Shown piece after piece: positions 1-8,473 of a stretch of DNA of 45,373 bases. This DNA comes from Candidatus Parvarchaeota archaeon UBA446 (lineage in GTDB: Archaea; Nanobdellota; Nanobdellia; Parvarchaeales; Parvarchaeaceae). Within the stretch, counting starts at the first letter, position 1. Each line of letters starts with the position of its first letter. The notes under the pieces are model-generated. The model searched no databases and was not told the origin of the DNA. It saw nothing but the letters and a program-made list of their open reading frames with translations. The DNA lies in assembly GCA_002503215.1 (NCBI GenBank), contig DARG01000030.1, positions 1 to 45,373 on the forward strand, read 5' to 3'. A program made the translations under genes and the position numbers.

Positions 1-73
1 TTACTATGATTAATATGGCCCAGCCATAGGTCATCATGTATTCCAGAGCTGACTGTGCTCTATTTCTTGACAT
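1..73 (-). CDS. Pilin/archaellin-like protein, N-terminal fragment cut by window edge
   Basis: The minus strand from an ATG at 73 encodes about 24 residues (MSRNRAQSALEYMMTYGWAI...) and runs off the left edge. This is a class III (type IV prepilin-like) signal: a short basic leader, an Ala-Gln junction expected to be cut by a prepilin peptidase, then the start of a hydrophobic helix that assembles into a filament core. The same segment heads the protein at 20505-21956, and the two are alike in DNA as well as protein. The mature domain is outside the window, so the exact role is unknown. Confidence 0.75.
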   Translation of the reverse strand, partial: MSRNRAQSALEYMMTYGWAILIIV

Positions 74-194
74 ATGTTAATTTATATGAGGAACAAATAA
101 AAAGATTTCTAGGAGAGTATTATAAGTTAAATATAATTTTAACAGTATAACTTAAGCATCTAACCTTAAGAAATCGTAATTAACAAGAAATTGT

Positions 195-386
195 TTATGA
201 GTAATTCTCTATTACTTCAGCCAGTAATTCAACTTTACCGCCCGTAGGCTTTGCTAGTATTTCATTGCATACTAAACATCTAACTTCGGTAGATGCCCTT
301 GTGAATATTACCTGCTCGTTCTTGCATTTTGTGCATCTTACTTTTGAAAATTTACCTTCTGCTGGCTTAAAAATTATATCTTCCAT
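195..386 (-). CDS. rps27e: 30S ribosomal protein S27e
   Basis: This 63-residue protein is the archaeal/eukaryotic small-subunit protein S27e. Its C4 zinc finger is intact: Cys18 and Cys21 (CTKC), then Cys37 and Cys40 (CLVC), with family-typical spacing and full length. It lies 2 bp downstream of rpl44e on the same strand, the usual archaeal pairing, so the two are almost certainly co-transcribed. Confidence 0.96.
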   Translation of the reverse strand: MEDIIFKPAEGKFSKVRCTKCKNEQVIFTRASTEVRCLVCNEILAKPTGGKVELLAEVIENYS

Positions 387-388
387 TT

Positions 389-682
389 TTATTTAATCTC
401 CAATTTTTTGGCTTTTACACCTCTTTTTTGCGTAGTCATTTTACCGCATTTTGTACATTTATATCTTAAGTCTATCCTTTTTGACTGTTTGATACCAAGT
501 CTTTTCGCATGCTCAAACATTGGGTAAGGAGTTGAACCGTAACCATGCTCCAAATTCCAGCCTTTCCTTCGGCTACCTGCGGTCAATGTCCCTCTATGGC
601 CGCCTTTAACCTGTACAACCTTCTGCAAGGTATGTTCTTTGCAGAATTTACAGTATCTCTTTACTTGAGTCGGCAATTTCAT
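389..682 (-). CDS. rpl44e: 50S ribosomal protein L44e
   Basis: This 97-residue protein matches the large-subunit protein L44e (eL42) in length and sequence. It has two zinc-ligand pairs, Cys11/Cys14 (CKFC) and Cys76/Cys79 (CTKC), separated by the basic loop with GGHRGTLTAGSRRKGW near the middle. It is the first gene of the rpl44e-rps27e operon. A box A (reverse complement of 701-710) lies about 24 bp from the ATG, which predicts a leaderless or nearly leaderless message. Confidence 0.96.
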   Translation of the reverse strand: MKLPTQVKRYCKFCKEHTLQKVVQVKGGHRGTLTAGSRRKGWNLEHGYGSTPYPMFEHAKRLGIKQSKRIDLRYKCTKCGKMTTQKRGVKAKKLEIK

Positions 683-700
683 TTAGTTTGAATAAAACGC

Positions 701-710
701 TTAGTATTTA
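701..710 (-). promoter_or_regulatory. Box A (TATA) of the rpl44e-rps27e operon
   Basis: On the minus strand this reads TAAATACTAA, preceded by an A/G-rich BRE-like stretch (GAAAAAGT). It sits about 24 bp upstream of the rpl44e ATG at 682, the distance expected for transcription starting at or next to the start codon. Very similar TTAAATACTA blocks precede the small genes at 41071 and 43402. Confidence 0.6.
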
Positions 711-738
711 ACTTTTTCTATGCGGAAAATTACAATAA

Positions 739-749
739 TTTTAAATTTA
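739..749 (+). promoter_or_regulatory. Box A of the sedolisin gene
   Basis: TTTTAAATTTA lies about 25 bp upstream of the ATG at 769, predicting a leaderless transcript. It shares the 86-bp divergent spacer with the ribosomal-protein operon. Confidence 0.5.
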
Positions 750-768
750 ACATCGTTTTAGATATACC

Positions 769-3180
769 ATGTACAAAAATTATATATTGGTAATTGGATT
801 GTTACTTTTGCTTGTTCTAATACCCGCTTCACATGCCCAAAAGATAAATCTAAATTTCAAAGAGATACCTCTGCAGTCCGAAGCATGCAATTACCTCACA
901 CCCCAAGATATCCAAACCGCTTATAACTTTAATCCTCTATATAGTAAAGGCATAAATGGTAAAGGTCAAAATATTGCAATAGTTGTAGCTTATGGAGACT
1001 CTCAGCTACAACAGGATGTAAACGCTTACGATTCTTATTATGGACTTTCTGCACTTACAAACGGCTCAAATCTCTTTATTGAGTATCCTTTCGGAAAACC
1101 CTCTTCTTCTAGCACAAATTGGACGGGTGAGACTGCACTTGATGTAGAAACAATTCATTCACTTGCGCCAGGCTCAAATATATATCTTATAGTAGCACCA
1201 AATGACTCCTGGCTTTTTCAGGCCGTAAACTATACAATTGAAAACATAAACACAGATATAATTTCGCTTAGTTGGGGAGCATCAGAATTTGGGTATAATC
1301 AACAAAGTATAGATTATTTCAACCAAATTTTAGCCTCTGGGCAGTCAAAAGGAATAAACATATTTGTGGCTACAGGTGATAGCGGTGCTTATAACGGCCA
1401 GAATACTCTAAATGTGAACTTCCCAGCTTCTAGCCCCAATGTAATAGCCGTTGGAGGTACAAGGCTGTCAGTATATTCAAACGGAGATTATGAATCTGAA
1501 GTAGGCTGGAATCAAAGTGGGGGAGGAGACAGCCAATTCTTTAGCAGACCTTCCTTTCAGCCCGATATAAGCTCTTATAGGATGGTACCGGACGTTGCGT
1601 TTAACGCTGGAACTCCTGTTTGTGTATATGTAAATTCAACAATGGAGGGATTTTATGGAACCAGTGTAGCTGCGCCTTCTTTTGCTGCTTTAGATGCTCT
1701 TGTAAACCAGAATGCAGGAAATGATATAGGATATTTAGATGACAGTTTATATAAAATATATAATAGTTTGGGAAGCCTGGTTTTTAACAACATAACCTCG
1801 GGTTGCAATGGGTTTTATTGTGCTGACGGCAGCTATAACAGAGTAACCGGCCTAGGTTCACCAAAAGCATTTCAACTTGTAGATGCCCTTTCTAACACCA
1901 GTTATTATATAACATTTAACGACCCAAACAATGGTATATTTAGTGTTAACAATAAAAATTATTCTGATACACAGACACTAAAATTTTCTTTTGGAGAAAA
2001 AATAAAAATAAATGCATATTCACAGAATGCAAGCAATTCAGGCGAAAAAAATCTATTTACCTCTTTTTCAGGTATATTAAATAGCAAAGCTAATAGTACT
2101 TACTTTTTTGTGAATGAATCTGGAGTTATAAATGTGAATTTTAATAAATATCTGCGAATTAATGAAGAATATTTCAACGGGATAGATAATAATAGTTACT
2201 ATGTTAAAAATGGAAGCACATTAAAAATATCCGCACAATACACAGAGAATTATTCTGGTTATCAATATGTTCTTAATGGGTTTAAAATAAACAACGGTAC
2301 AATCATACAAAAAGCAGACTATAATATCCAAGTTTTATATCCTTTAAACGTAAGTTATGTCTGGTCAAAACAAACACAGACTAATTTTTATTTTGAAAAT
2401 TATACTCCTGGATTAAAAGCGAACGTGTCGTATTACTCTTATGTTCCTTTATCAAATTTAATAAAAAAGGTATCCACAGTTATACAAAACGGAAGCAAGG
2501 TATATTCGCTACCAAATTCAACTATGTATATTTACGGAAAACCCATTACGATAGGAGCTAACAGGTATCTATTGATAAATAAAACTCAACCATTTACAAA
2601 AAATATCACTGTTAATTTTTTAAAAGAATACAATTATACTATAACATTTTCATCTGCACAGGGAGTTATAATATCACCAAAAAGCTTTTATACAAACGAA
2701 TATTCTTTACAAGAAAAGTATACGAGCGACAGTTTATGGGCTCTTCCAAGTACAAATATTACATTATATAAAATAGACTACGATAATGTTACTCTAGACA
2801 AAAACGTTTCTTTTTACACCGGTTTGAACAGATCTATTAATGTAACTCTACCAATATCGGATATAAAAATAAAAGTTGTAACTATTTTAGGTATACCTGT
2901 TGTCGGAGCTAATGTAACATTAAAAATAGACAACACTTCCTTTAGTAATTCGACTAACTTTTTCGGAAGTGCTGTTTTTTCCAACGTGCCTAAACTTGAG
3001 TATAATGTTACTATAGCTGCATACAATTCGAATTTTTATTTCAAAAATATAAATAATGAATCCGACAGTTTTTCAATAACTGCTGGGTTATATGATATTT
3101 ACATAATAATAACTATAATAATACTGGCTATGGCAATACTGGCGATATACGAAGGAGTAAGACATAAAAAACATAAATAA
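769..3180 (+). CDS. Secreted, membrane-anchored sedolisin-family (S53) acid protease
   Basis: This 803-residue protein starts with a signal peptide (hydrophobic core at 5-20, cleavage near Ala23) and ends in a transmembrane helix (about 775-795) with a basic tail, so the enzyme should face outward. Residues about 40-375 are a peptidase S53 domain: Glu121 and Asp125 in GETALDVE, oxyanion Asp204 in ATGDSGA, and nucleophile Ser299 in GTSVAAP. The usual S53 N-terminal prodomain of about 180 residues is absent, because the catalytic domain begins right after the signal. Against kumamolisin as I remember it, both calcium-ligand Asp positions are Asn (Asn341, Asn357). The remaining 400 residues are beta-rich, with many N-glycosylation sequons and no domain I recognise. 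It likely digests extracellular protein at low pH. The pilus ATPase gene begins 24 bp downstream. Confidence 0.9.
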   Translation: MYKNYILVIGLLLLLVLIPASHAQKINLNFKEIPLQSEACNYLTPQDIQTAYNFNPLYSKGINGKGQNIAIVVAYGDSQLQQDVNAYDSYYGLSALTNGSNLFIEYPFGKPSSSSTNWTGETALDVETIHSLAPGSNIYLIVAPNDSWLFQAVNYTIENINTDIISLSWGASEFGYNQQSIDYFNQILASGQSKGINIFVATGDSGAYNGQNTLNVNFPASSPNVIAVGGTRLSVYSNGDYESEVGWNQSGGGDSQFFSRPSFQPDISSYRMVPDVAFNAGTPVCVYVNSTMEGFYGTSVAAPSFAALDALVNQNAGNDIGYLDDSLYKIYNSLGSLVFNNITSGCNGFYCADGSYNRVTGLGSPKAFQLVDALSNTSYYITFNDPNNGIFSVNNKNYSDTQTLKFSFGEKIKINAYSQNASNSGEKNLFTSFSGILNSKANSTYFFVNESGVINVNFNKYLRINEEYFNGIDNNSYYVKNGSTLKISAQYTENYSGYQYVLNGFKINNGTIIQKADYNIQVLYPLNVSYVWSKQTQTNFYFENYTPGLKANVSYYSYVPLSNLIKKVSTVIQNGSKVYSLPNSTMYIYGKPITIGANRYLLINKTQPFTKNITVNFLKEYNYTITFSSAQGVIISPKSFYTNEYSLQEKYTSDSLWALPSTNITLYKIDYDNVTLDKNVSFYTGLNRSINVTLPISDIKIKVVTILGIPVVGANVTLKIDNTSFSNSTNFFGSAVFSNVPKLEYNVTIAAYNSNFYFKNINNESDSFSITAGLYDIYIIITIIILAMAILAIYEGVRHKKHK

Positions 3181-3204
3181 AAGCCTAAAAATACAATATT
3201 ATTA

Positions 3205-5445
3205 ATGGAATTGAAAGGAAAGGATTATTCTGTATCGAGAGAAGAGGGAGAGATAACTCTTACTTACAAAGTTCCATTAACTGTTCTTTACCCAAATCCA
3301 GAAGACAACGAAGACATATTCGAAAAAATAATAAATGCAATAATAGAATCTGGGAATATAACCTCACTTGTTATAGTAAGCGATAGAAATTATATATACA
3401 CAAAAGATCAAACCGATCTATTAAACGACTTAGCCAATGGGTACAAAAACATATTAGAATCAGATTTGGGTAAAACATTCGACAGTGATATACAAAAGAC
3501 CTTTTCAGAAGACGTTGCTAAATTTAATTACGTTCTCTTTAACAGACTTAAGAGAGACCCTATAGGTGCTTATGTTATCGGTCTTAGATTTTTGAGAGAA
3601 TTAAAAGTAAAAGGAGAAAATATAGATTCAGAAGAATTTAGATATTTTTTAGACCGATTTGAGCAATTGATGTCAAAGATATCTGAGATAAAAATAGTGA
3701 GGGATAACGTTGGGATAATGCTAGGTTATAAGATAGGGGACAGGCAGCCTTATCGTTCAAAACTTAAACCTCTAATAAGACCTAATTTTACGTATACAAG
3801 GATAATGTCAGAGCCTCCTTTATCTGCCATAGAGATAGAAAATTATAAGATAAAAGACGAAGATGATACGGAAGTTACTATATATAGAATACCAGGGATG
3901 TCGCAATACCTTTACCACTTATCTCCACCTGAATTATTACTTAATGTAGAAGAGTATGATATACTTGATCAAGTAAGAAACAATTTAATAGATTATAGAC
4001 CTCAGGAAAATGAATTTACAGATCCTCTACGGATGAGAGATGTGTTCTTTAAGATCAGTAAGGACATGATAGAGGATATAAGTACAAAAAATCGGTACAA
4101 TCTGAGCTTTAAAGATATAGACAAACTTGCTAGAATACTTGTAAGACTTACAGTAGGTTTTGGAATGACTGAAATTATTCTTTCGGATGAGATGGTCGAA
4201 GATGTATACATAAACTCTCCTATAAGCAAGTCCCCTATATTCGTAAAACACTCAAAGTACGGCGAATGTGCATCCAATATTATACCAAATGCCAGAGAAG
4301 TTGAAGCTTGGGCTTCCAGATTTAGGCTTATGTCTGGCAGGGCTCTTGATGAAGGACACCCTGTACTTGATACAGAGCTTGTAACCGATTTATTTAGATC
4401 AAGAGTCGCTATAGCACAAAGACCACTGTCTACAGAAGGAATTAGTATAGCATTTAGAAGACACAGAGAAAGCCCATGGACTATGCCTTTGTTTATAAAC
4501 AACAAGATGATATCTCCATTCGCAGCGGGTTTACTTTGGTTCTGCGTTGAGGGAGCCAGGACTATATTGATAAGTGGTACTAGAGGTGCTGGTAAGACAT
4601 CTTTGCTGTCAGCACTTATGTTACTACTAATGAAAAGATATAGGGTCATAACTGTAGAAGACACTCTAGAGATACCAACTGATGTCTTTACAAAATTAGG
4701 ATATGATATGCTGTCATTAAAAGTACAGAGCGCTATCACTGGAGAAAAAGCAGAGATGAGCGCAGATGAAGGTATAAGAACAACTTTAAGGCTTGGAGAC
4801 AGTTCACTTATAGTAGGTGAAGTGAGAAGTACGGAAGCAAAGGCCCTCTATGAAGCCATGAGAGTCGGAGCATTATCAAATACAGTAATGGGAACAATAC
4901 ATGGAGAAAATGCATATGGGGTTTTTGACAGGGTAGTAAATGATCTAAACGTGCCAAGAACCAGCTTCAAAGCAACAGACTTGATCGTTTCTGTAAATAA
5001 AATAAAAAGCGAAGACAGACTCACGGAAAGAAGAAGAGTATTGGGTATAACAGAGGTAAGAAAAGACTGGAATGACGACCCATTATATGAAAATGGTTTC
5101 GTGGATCTTGTAAAGTATGACATACATAAAGATTTATTAAACCCGTCTAATGACCTGCTCGAAGGTAATAGTTATGTTGTTAAGGAAATTGCTTCTAGAG
5201 TTGAAGACTGGGCAGGGAACTGGGATGCAGTTCTTGATAATATAAAAGCCAGAGGAGAAATACTAAATGCCATATCTGAACATGCAAACGCTACAAAAAA
5301 CCCTTCATTTCTTGAAGCTGAATTTACTTCATCGGCTATTGATCAATATTATGATATAATAAGCAAGTTAAAGGAAGAATACGGGTCAGCTGAAGGCAAA
5401 AATATAAAGAGTATGTTTGATTTATGGCTAAAAAACAAAAAGTAA
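3205..5445 (+). CDS. Type II/IV secretion-system ATPase (TadA/ArlI/VirB11 family)
   Basis: This 746-residue cytoplasmic motor ATPase powers assembly of archaeal type IV pili or related secretion filaments. The N-terminal part (about 1-300) is poorly conserved. The C-terminal ATPase core has Walker A (SGTRGAGKTS, about 456-465), an Asp box with VEDTLEIP (about 484-491), Walker B with LIVGEVRS (about 534-541) and a His box with GTIHGENA (about 565-572), all intact. The stop overlaps the start of the membrane platform gene by 22 bp, the usual motor/platform pairing. It could serve adhesion pili, an archaellum-like motor or secretion. With no archaellum accessory genes (arlF/G/H) nearby, a pilus is more likely. 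Confidence 0.92.
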   Translation: MELKGKDYSVSREEGEITLTYKVPLTVLYPNPEDNEDIFEKIINAIIESGNITSLVIVSDRNYIYTKDQTDLLNDLANGYKNILESDLGKTFDSDIQKTFSEDVAKFNYVLFNRLKRDPIGAYVIGLRFLRELKVKGENIDSEEFRYFLDRFEQLMSKISEIKIVRDNVGIMLGYKIGDRQPYRSKLKPLIRPNFTYTRIMSEPPLSAIEIENYKIKDEDDTEVTIYRIPGMSQYLYHLSPPELLLNVEEYDILDQVRNNLIDYRPQENEFTDPLRMRDVFFKISKDMIEDISTKNRYNLSFKDIDKLARILVRLTVGFGMTEIILSDEMVEDVYINSPISKSPIFVKHSKYGECASNIIPNAREVEAWASRFRLMSGRALDEGHPVLDTELVTDLFRSRVAIAQRPLSTEGISIAFRRHRESPWTMPLFINNKMISPFAAGLLWFCVEGARTILISGTRGAGKTSLLSALMLLLMKRYRVITVEDTLEIPTDVFTKLGYDMLSLKVQSAITGEKAEMSADEGIRTTLRLGDSSLIVGEVRSTEAKALYEAMRVGALSNTVMGTIHGENAYGVFDRVVNDLNVPRTSFKATDLIVSVNKIKSEDRLTERRRVLGITEVRKDWNDDPLYENGFVDLVKYDIHKDLLNPSNDLLEGNSYVVKEIASRVEDWAGNWDAVLDNIKARGEILNAISEHANATKNPSFLEAEFTSSAIDQYYDIISKLKEEYGSAEGKNIKSMFDLWLKNKK

Positions 5446-7541
5446 AGGTGGATTATCCTAAAGTAAAAATTGACAAAAAATTTGTTAATGATTATTATGT
5501 TAATGGGGAGATAGTACCTGAAGATCTATACAAAAAAGACGAAGAAGTAAGAGAAGAATTAAGGTCGTTAGAATATAAAGTATTTAAAGAAAAAAACCCG
5601 AGTACGCTATCAAAAATAATAAACTTTGGAGCAAGCACAATAGGCAAAGTAATAAAATTTAACATAAACAAAGCTCAAGAAAAGAAAATCAATACAATGC
5701 TATACCTGTTAGGATACGATTTTGACGCAAAACAACTATATGGTTTTGGTATATTCATGCTTGTAGGCCTTATAATTCTAGGTATAATACTCTTTATATT
5801 CGGCCAGTTTATAGCAGGGATTATAATAATTTTCTTAGGGATAATATCTTTTGTAGGAGTGCAAATATTTCCGCAGCAACAAATGACAGCGAGATTGAGT
5901 AAAGCCTCAAGCGACCTTGTTACTATGATCCTTTATATGGTTATATTTATGAGACAGACTCCAAACCTAGAAGGTGCTGCACAGTTTGCATCCGATAATC
6001 TGTCAAGTTATTTAGCTTTAGACCTTAAGAAAGTTATATGGGACACGGCTGCTAGAAAATACTCTAACATAAAGGAGGCTTTAGATGACTATTCAAGAAG
6101 ATGGGCAAAATCTAGCCCAGCATTCACAGATGCTCTTTTTCTTATAGAGAGCTCTACATCACAGGAAACAGAAGAAGCTAGACTAGGTTTATTGGATGAA
6201 GCCTCAGATAGAATACTTGGTGGGACTTTCGAATCTATGACTAAGTATGCCTCATCACTTAAAGAGCCTTTAAACACAATATATATGATAGGTATGGTGC
6301 TACCCGTACTGGGATTGGTTTTGGCGCCGATGCTTATGGCATTTGTAGCCATACCTGATTTTGGTATTCTATTGGCAATAATGTACGACGTTGGATTACC
6401 GCTCATGGTATATTTCCTTATAAGAAATAAACTTCTTACAAGACCAAGTGGATTCGGCGCACCTAACTTAGATAGTATACCTAATATACCGAAAATAGGC
6501 TATTTTTTCCTTAAATTTGGAAAAAAGAAAATAAATGTAAGCGCATTACTTCCAGCCATCGTTGTATTTGCATTACTTGTATTGCCAGTATATTTCTTAT
6601 CACCACTGCTTGCTACATTTGGAGCAACGCAAATATACGTTTCTTTATTCATAACAGCTGCAATAGGCTTTTCTATAGTGGTTTACCTAAAGCTTTCCGT
6701 TATACAACTAAAGGAGACAGAAGAGGAACTTAATTCTATAGAGTCTTCTTTTGGAGCTGCCATGTCACAGATGAGTTCGTTTCTTTCTCAAGGTTACCCC
6801 CCAGAAGCTACTTTAGTAAAAGTAGAAGAAAATATGAAAGGAACACCTGTATCCGACTTCTTTGAAATAACAGTTAATAATATAAGAAAATTAGGTATGT
6901 CGTTGAAAGATGCTTTTTTCAATGCAACTAACGGTTCCACAAGATTCTTCCCTTCCCCTATGATTCTTGCTTCTACAAAAATATTCTTGTCTTCTGCTGC
7001 AAAAAGTGTAAGAAACGCATCTGTTGCTACTCTTTATGTATCAAAGCACCTAGCAAATTTAAGAAGAATAGAACAACAAGTCCGTTCGCTTCTGGAAGAA
7101 GTAACTTCTGGTATGCGTGTTGAAGTTGGATTGATAAGTCCTGCTATGGCAGGTATAGTTATAGGACTAACAACCCTTATAGGCACAGTACTTACATCTC
7201 TTTCGGGAAGTATAGGTTCTATACAGAGCGCTGCTAGCACATCTTCAAGCAGTAGTGTATCGTCGGTAGTCCCATTTGCATTTAGCTTATTTAATCTTAG
7301 TGGGGGAGCGATACCACTTTATACCTTCCAAATAATAATAGGAATATACATAGTAACTTTAAGCCTTATAATAGGATACGCCGTTTCTACTATATCGCAA
7401 CCTGGAGACAAGATATTAATGAGGGATACTATGGCATCGATGCTCTTAATATCGATTATACTTTACATACTTATTGCATTCATAGTAACATTGGTGTTTG
7501 CTTCCGTGGGAGGACTTGTAATAAGTGCGACACATATCTAG
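5424..7541 (+). CDS. TadC/ArlJ-like pilus platform membrane protein with two T2SSF domains
   Basis: This 705-residue polytopic protein partners the preceding ATPase as the inner platform of a type IV filament machine. After a charged cytoplasmic start (1-95) come paired hydrophobic helices near 105-150, a cytoplasmic four-helix T2SSF domain, more helices near 285-320 and 370-430, a second T2SSF-like domain (about 435-580, starting ETEEELNSIESSFGAAM) and C-terminal helices. The duplicated architecture is typical of archaeal pilus platforms, whereas bacterial TadB and TadC are separate. The 22-bp overlap with the ATPase gene indicates translational coupling. No pilin gene is in this operon; candidate pilins lie at 1-73 and 20505-21956. 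Confidence 0.88.
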   Translation: MAKKQKVKVDYPKVKIDKKFVNDYYVNGEIVPEDLYKKDEEVREELRSLEYKVFKEKNPSTLSKIINFGASTIGKVIKFNINKAQEKKINTMLYLLGYDFDAKQLYGFGIFMLVGLIILGIILFIFGQFIAGIIIIFLGIISFVGVQIFPQQQMTARLSKASSDLVTMILYMVIFMRQTPNLEGAAQFASDNLSSYLALDLKKVIWDTAARKYSNIKEALDDYSRRWAKSSPAFTDALFLIESSTSQETEEARLGLLDEASDRILGGTFESMTKYASSLKEPLNTIYMIGMVLPVLGLVLAPMLMAFVAIPDFGILLAIMYDVGLPLMVYFLIRNKLLTRPSGFGAPNLDSIPNIPKIGYFFLKFGKKKINVSALLPAIVVFALLVLPVYFLSPLLATFGATQIYVSLFITAAIGFSIVVYLKLSVIQLKETEEELNSIESSFGAAMSQMSSFLSQGYPPEATLVKVEENMKGTPVSDFFEITVNNIRKLGMSLKDAFFNATNGSTRFFPSPMILASTKIFLSSAAKSVRNASVATLYVSKHLANLRRIEQQVRSLLEEVTSGMRVEVGLISPAMAGIVIGLTTLIGTVLTSLSGSIGSIQSAASTSSSSSVSSVVPFAFSLFNLSGGAIPLYTFQIIIGIYIVTLSLIIGYAVSTISQPGDKILMRDTMASMLLISIILYILIAFIVTLVFASVGGLVISATHI

Positions 7542-7589
7542 CTTTAAATTATTCGCAATATTTTCTGCTGAAAAATTATTAAATTTAAA

Positions 7590-8456
7590 CTAGCTTCTAT
7601 TAGAATTAACTTTGGATTCTTTTAATGAAACCATATCTATTATTAATTTTGCCGCTAATACCTCTGTAATATTATCTGCACCCAATGGCCTTACCTCCAT
7701 AATATCCAGTCCCACTAGATTAGAAACATTTATTATCTTCTTGATATAATCTAAAAAATCTCTATATTGTATCCCATCTGGTTGAGGTGTACCTACTCCA
7801 GGAGCTATAGCTGGATCGAAAACATCCATATCTACGCTTATATAGACATTTTTCCCACTCAATTTTTTAAGCAGTTTATCAACACTGCTTACGTCGGAAA
7901 TATCGTTTCTGTAGATAATATCTATCCCTCTTTTTCCTATCTCTTCTTTCTCTTCGAGATTAAGACTTCTCACACCTATCAAAGAAATATTATGTCTTGC
8001 ATTAACTAGCCTAGAATTGCTTGCATGGTTTATAACTAAACCCAAATAATCTTTTTTAAAATCGGCGTGGGCGTCAAATATTATAAATTCTACGCTATCG
8101 TCAAAAGATAAAGATGCCCCGTATGTTGCTGTGTGCTCTCCACCTATAATTATAGGGATCTTTCCTGAGGATAATATATCCGACACGCTTAGATTTATGA
8201 CTTCCATTGCTTCTCTTATATCTCCACTCAAATTCAATTCATTTAAGGTAAATATTTTATCTTTTACTTCGTAATCTAATTCCGAATCGTAGTTCTCCAA
8301 AGACCTTGACGCTTCTATAATTGATCTTGGCCCAAACTTAGTTCCTTTTAGATACGAAGTGGTTATATCTAGTGGTATCGGTAATATAACATATTTCGAA
8401 TTGTCAAAACTTACTTCTTCTTCTAAAAAAGAATCCTTACCTTCATTAAGTAGCAT
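7590..8456 (-). CDS. speB: Agmatinase/arginase (ureohydrolase) family protein
   Basis: This 288-residue ureohydrolase hydrolyses a guanidino group to urea plus an amine. Agmatine to putrescine is the usual archaeal reaction. All ligands of the two-metal (Mn) site are present: His108 in GGEHT, Asp128/His130/Asp132 in DAHAD, and Asp209/Asp211 in SVDMDVFDP, followed by the APGVGTPQPDG loop. Length is normal. The gene follows DNA ligase after a 17-bp gap on the same strand, so they probably share a transcript. The substrate is inferred: arginase, guanidinobutyrase and other family members share these motifs. Confidence 0.88.
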   Translation of the reverse strand: MLLNEGKDSFLEEEVSFDNSKYVILPIPLDITTSYLKGTKFGPRSIIEASRSLENYDSELDYEVKDKIFTLNELNLSGDIREAMEVINLSVSDILSSGKIPIIIGGEHTATYGASLSFDDSVEFIIFDAHADFKKDYLGLVINHASNSRLVNARHNISLIGVRSLNLEEKEEIGKRGIDIIYRNDISDVSSVDKLLKKLSGKNVYISVDMDVFDPAIAPGVGTPQPDGIQYRDFLDYIKKIINVSNLVGLDIMEVRPLGADNITEVLAAKLIIDMVSLKESKVNSNRS

Positions 8457-8473
8457 AGAGGATTACTTCATTT

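Noticed and set aside
4002..4739. A 245-codon minus-strand frame inside the secretion ATPase gene
   Set aside because: It lies wholly antisense to a gene with intact Walker, Asp and His boxes and has no family features; it is a shadow of that codon pattern.
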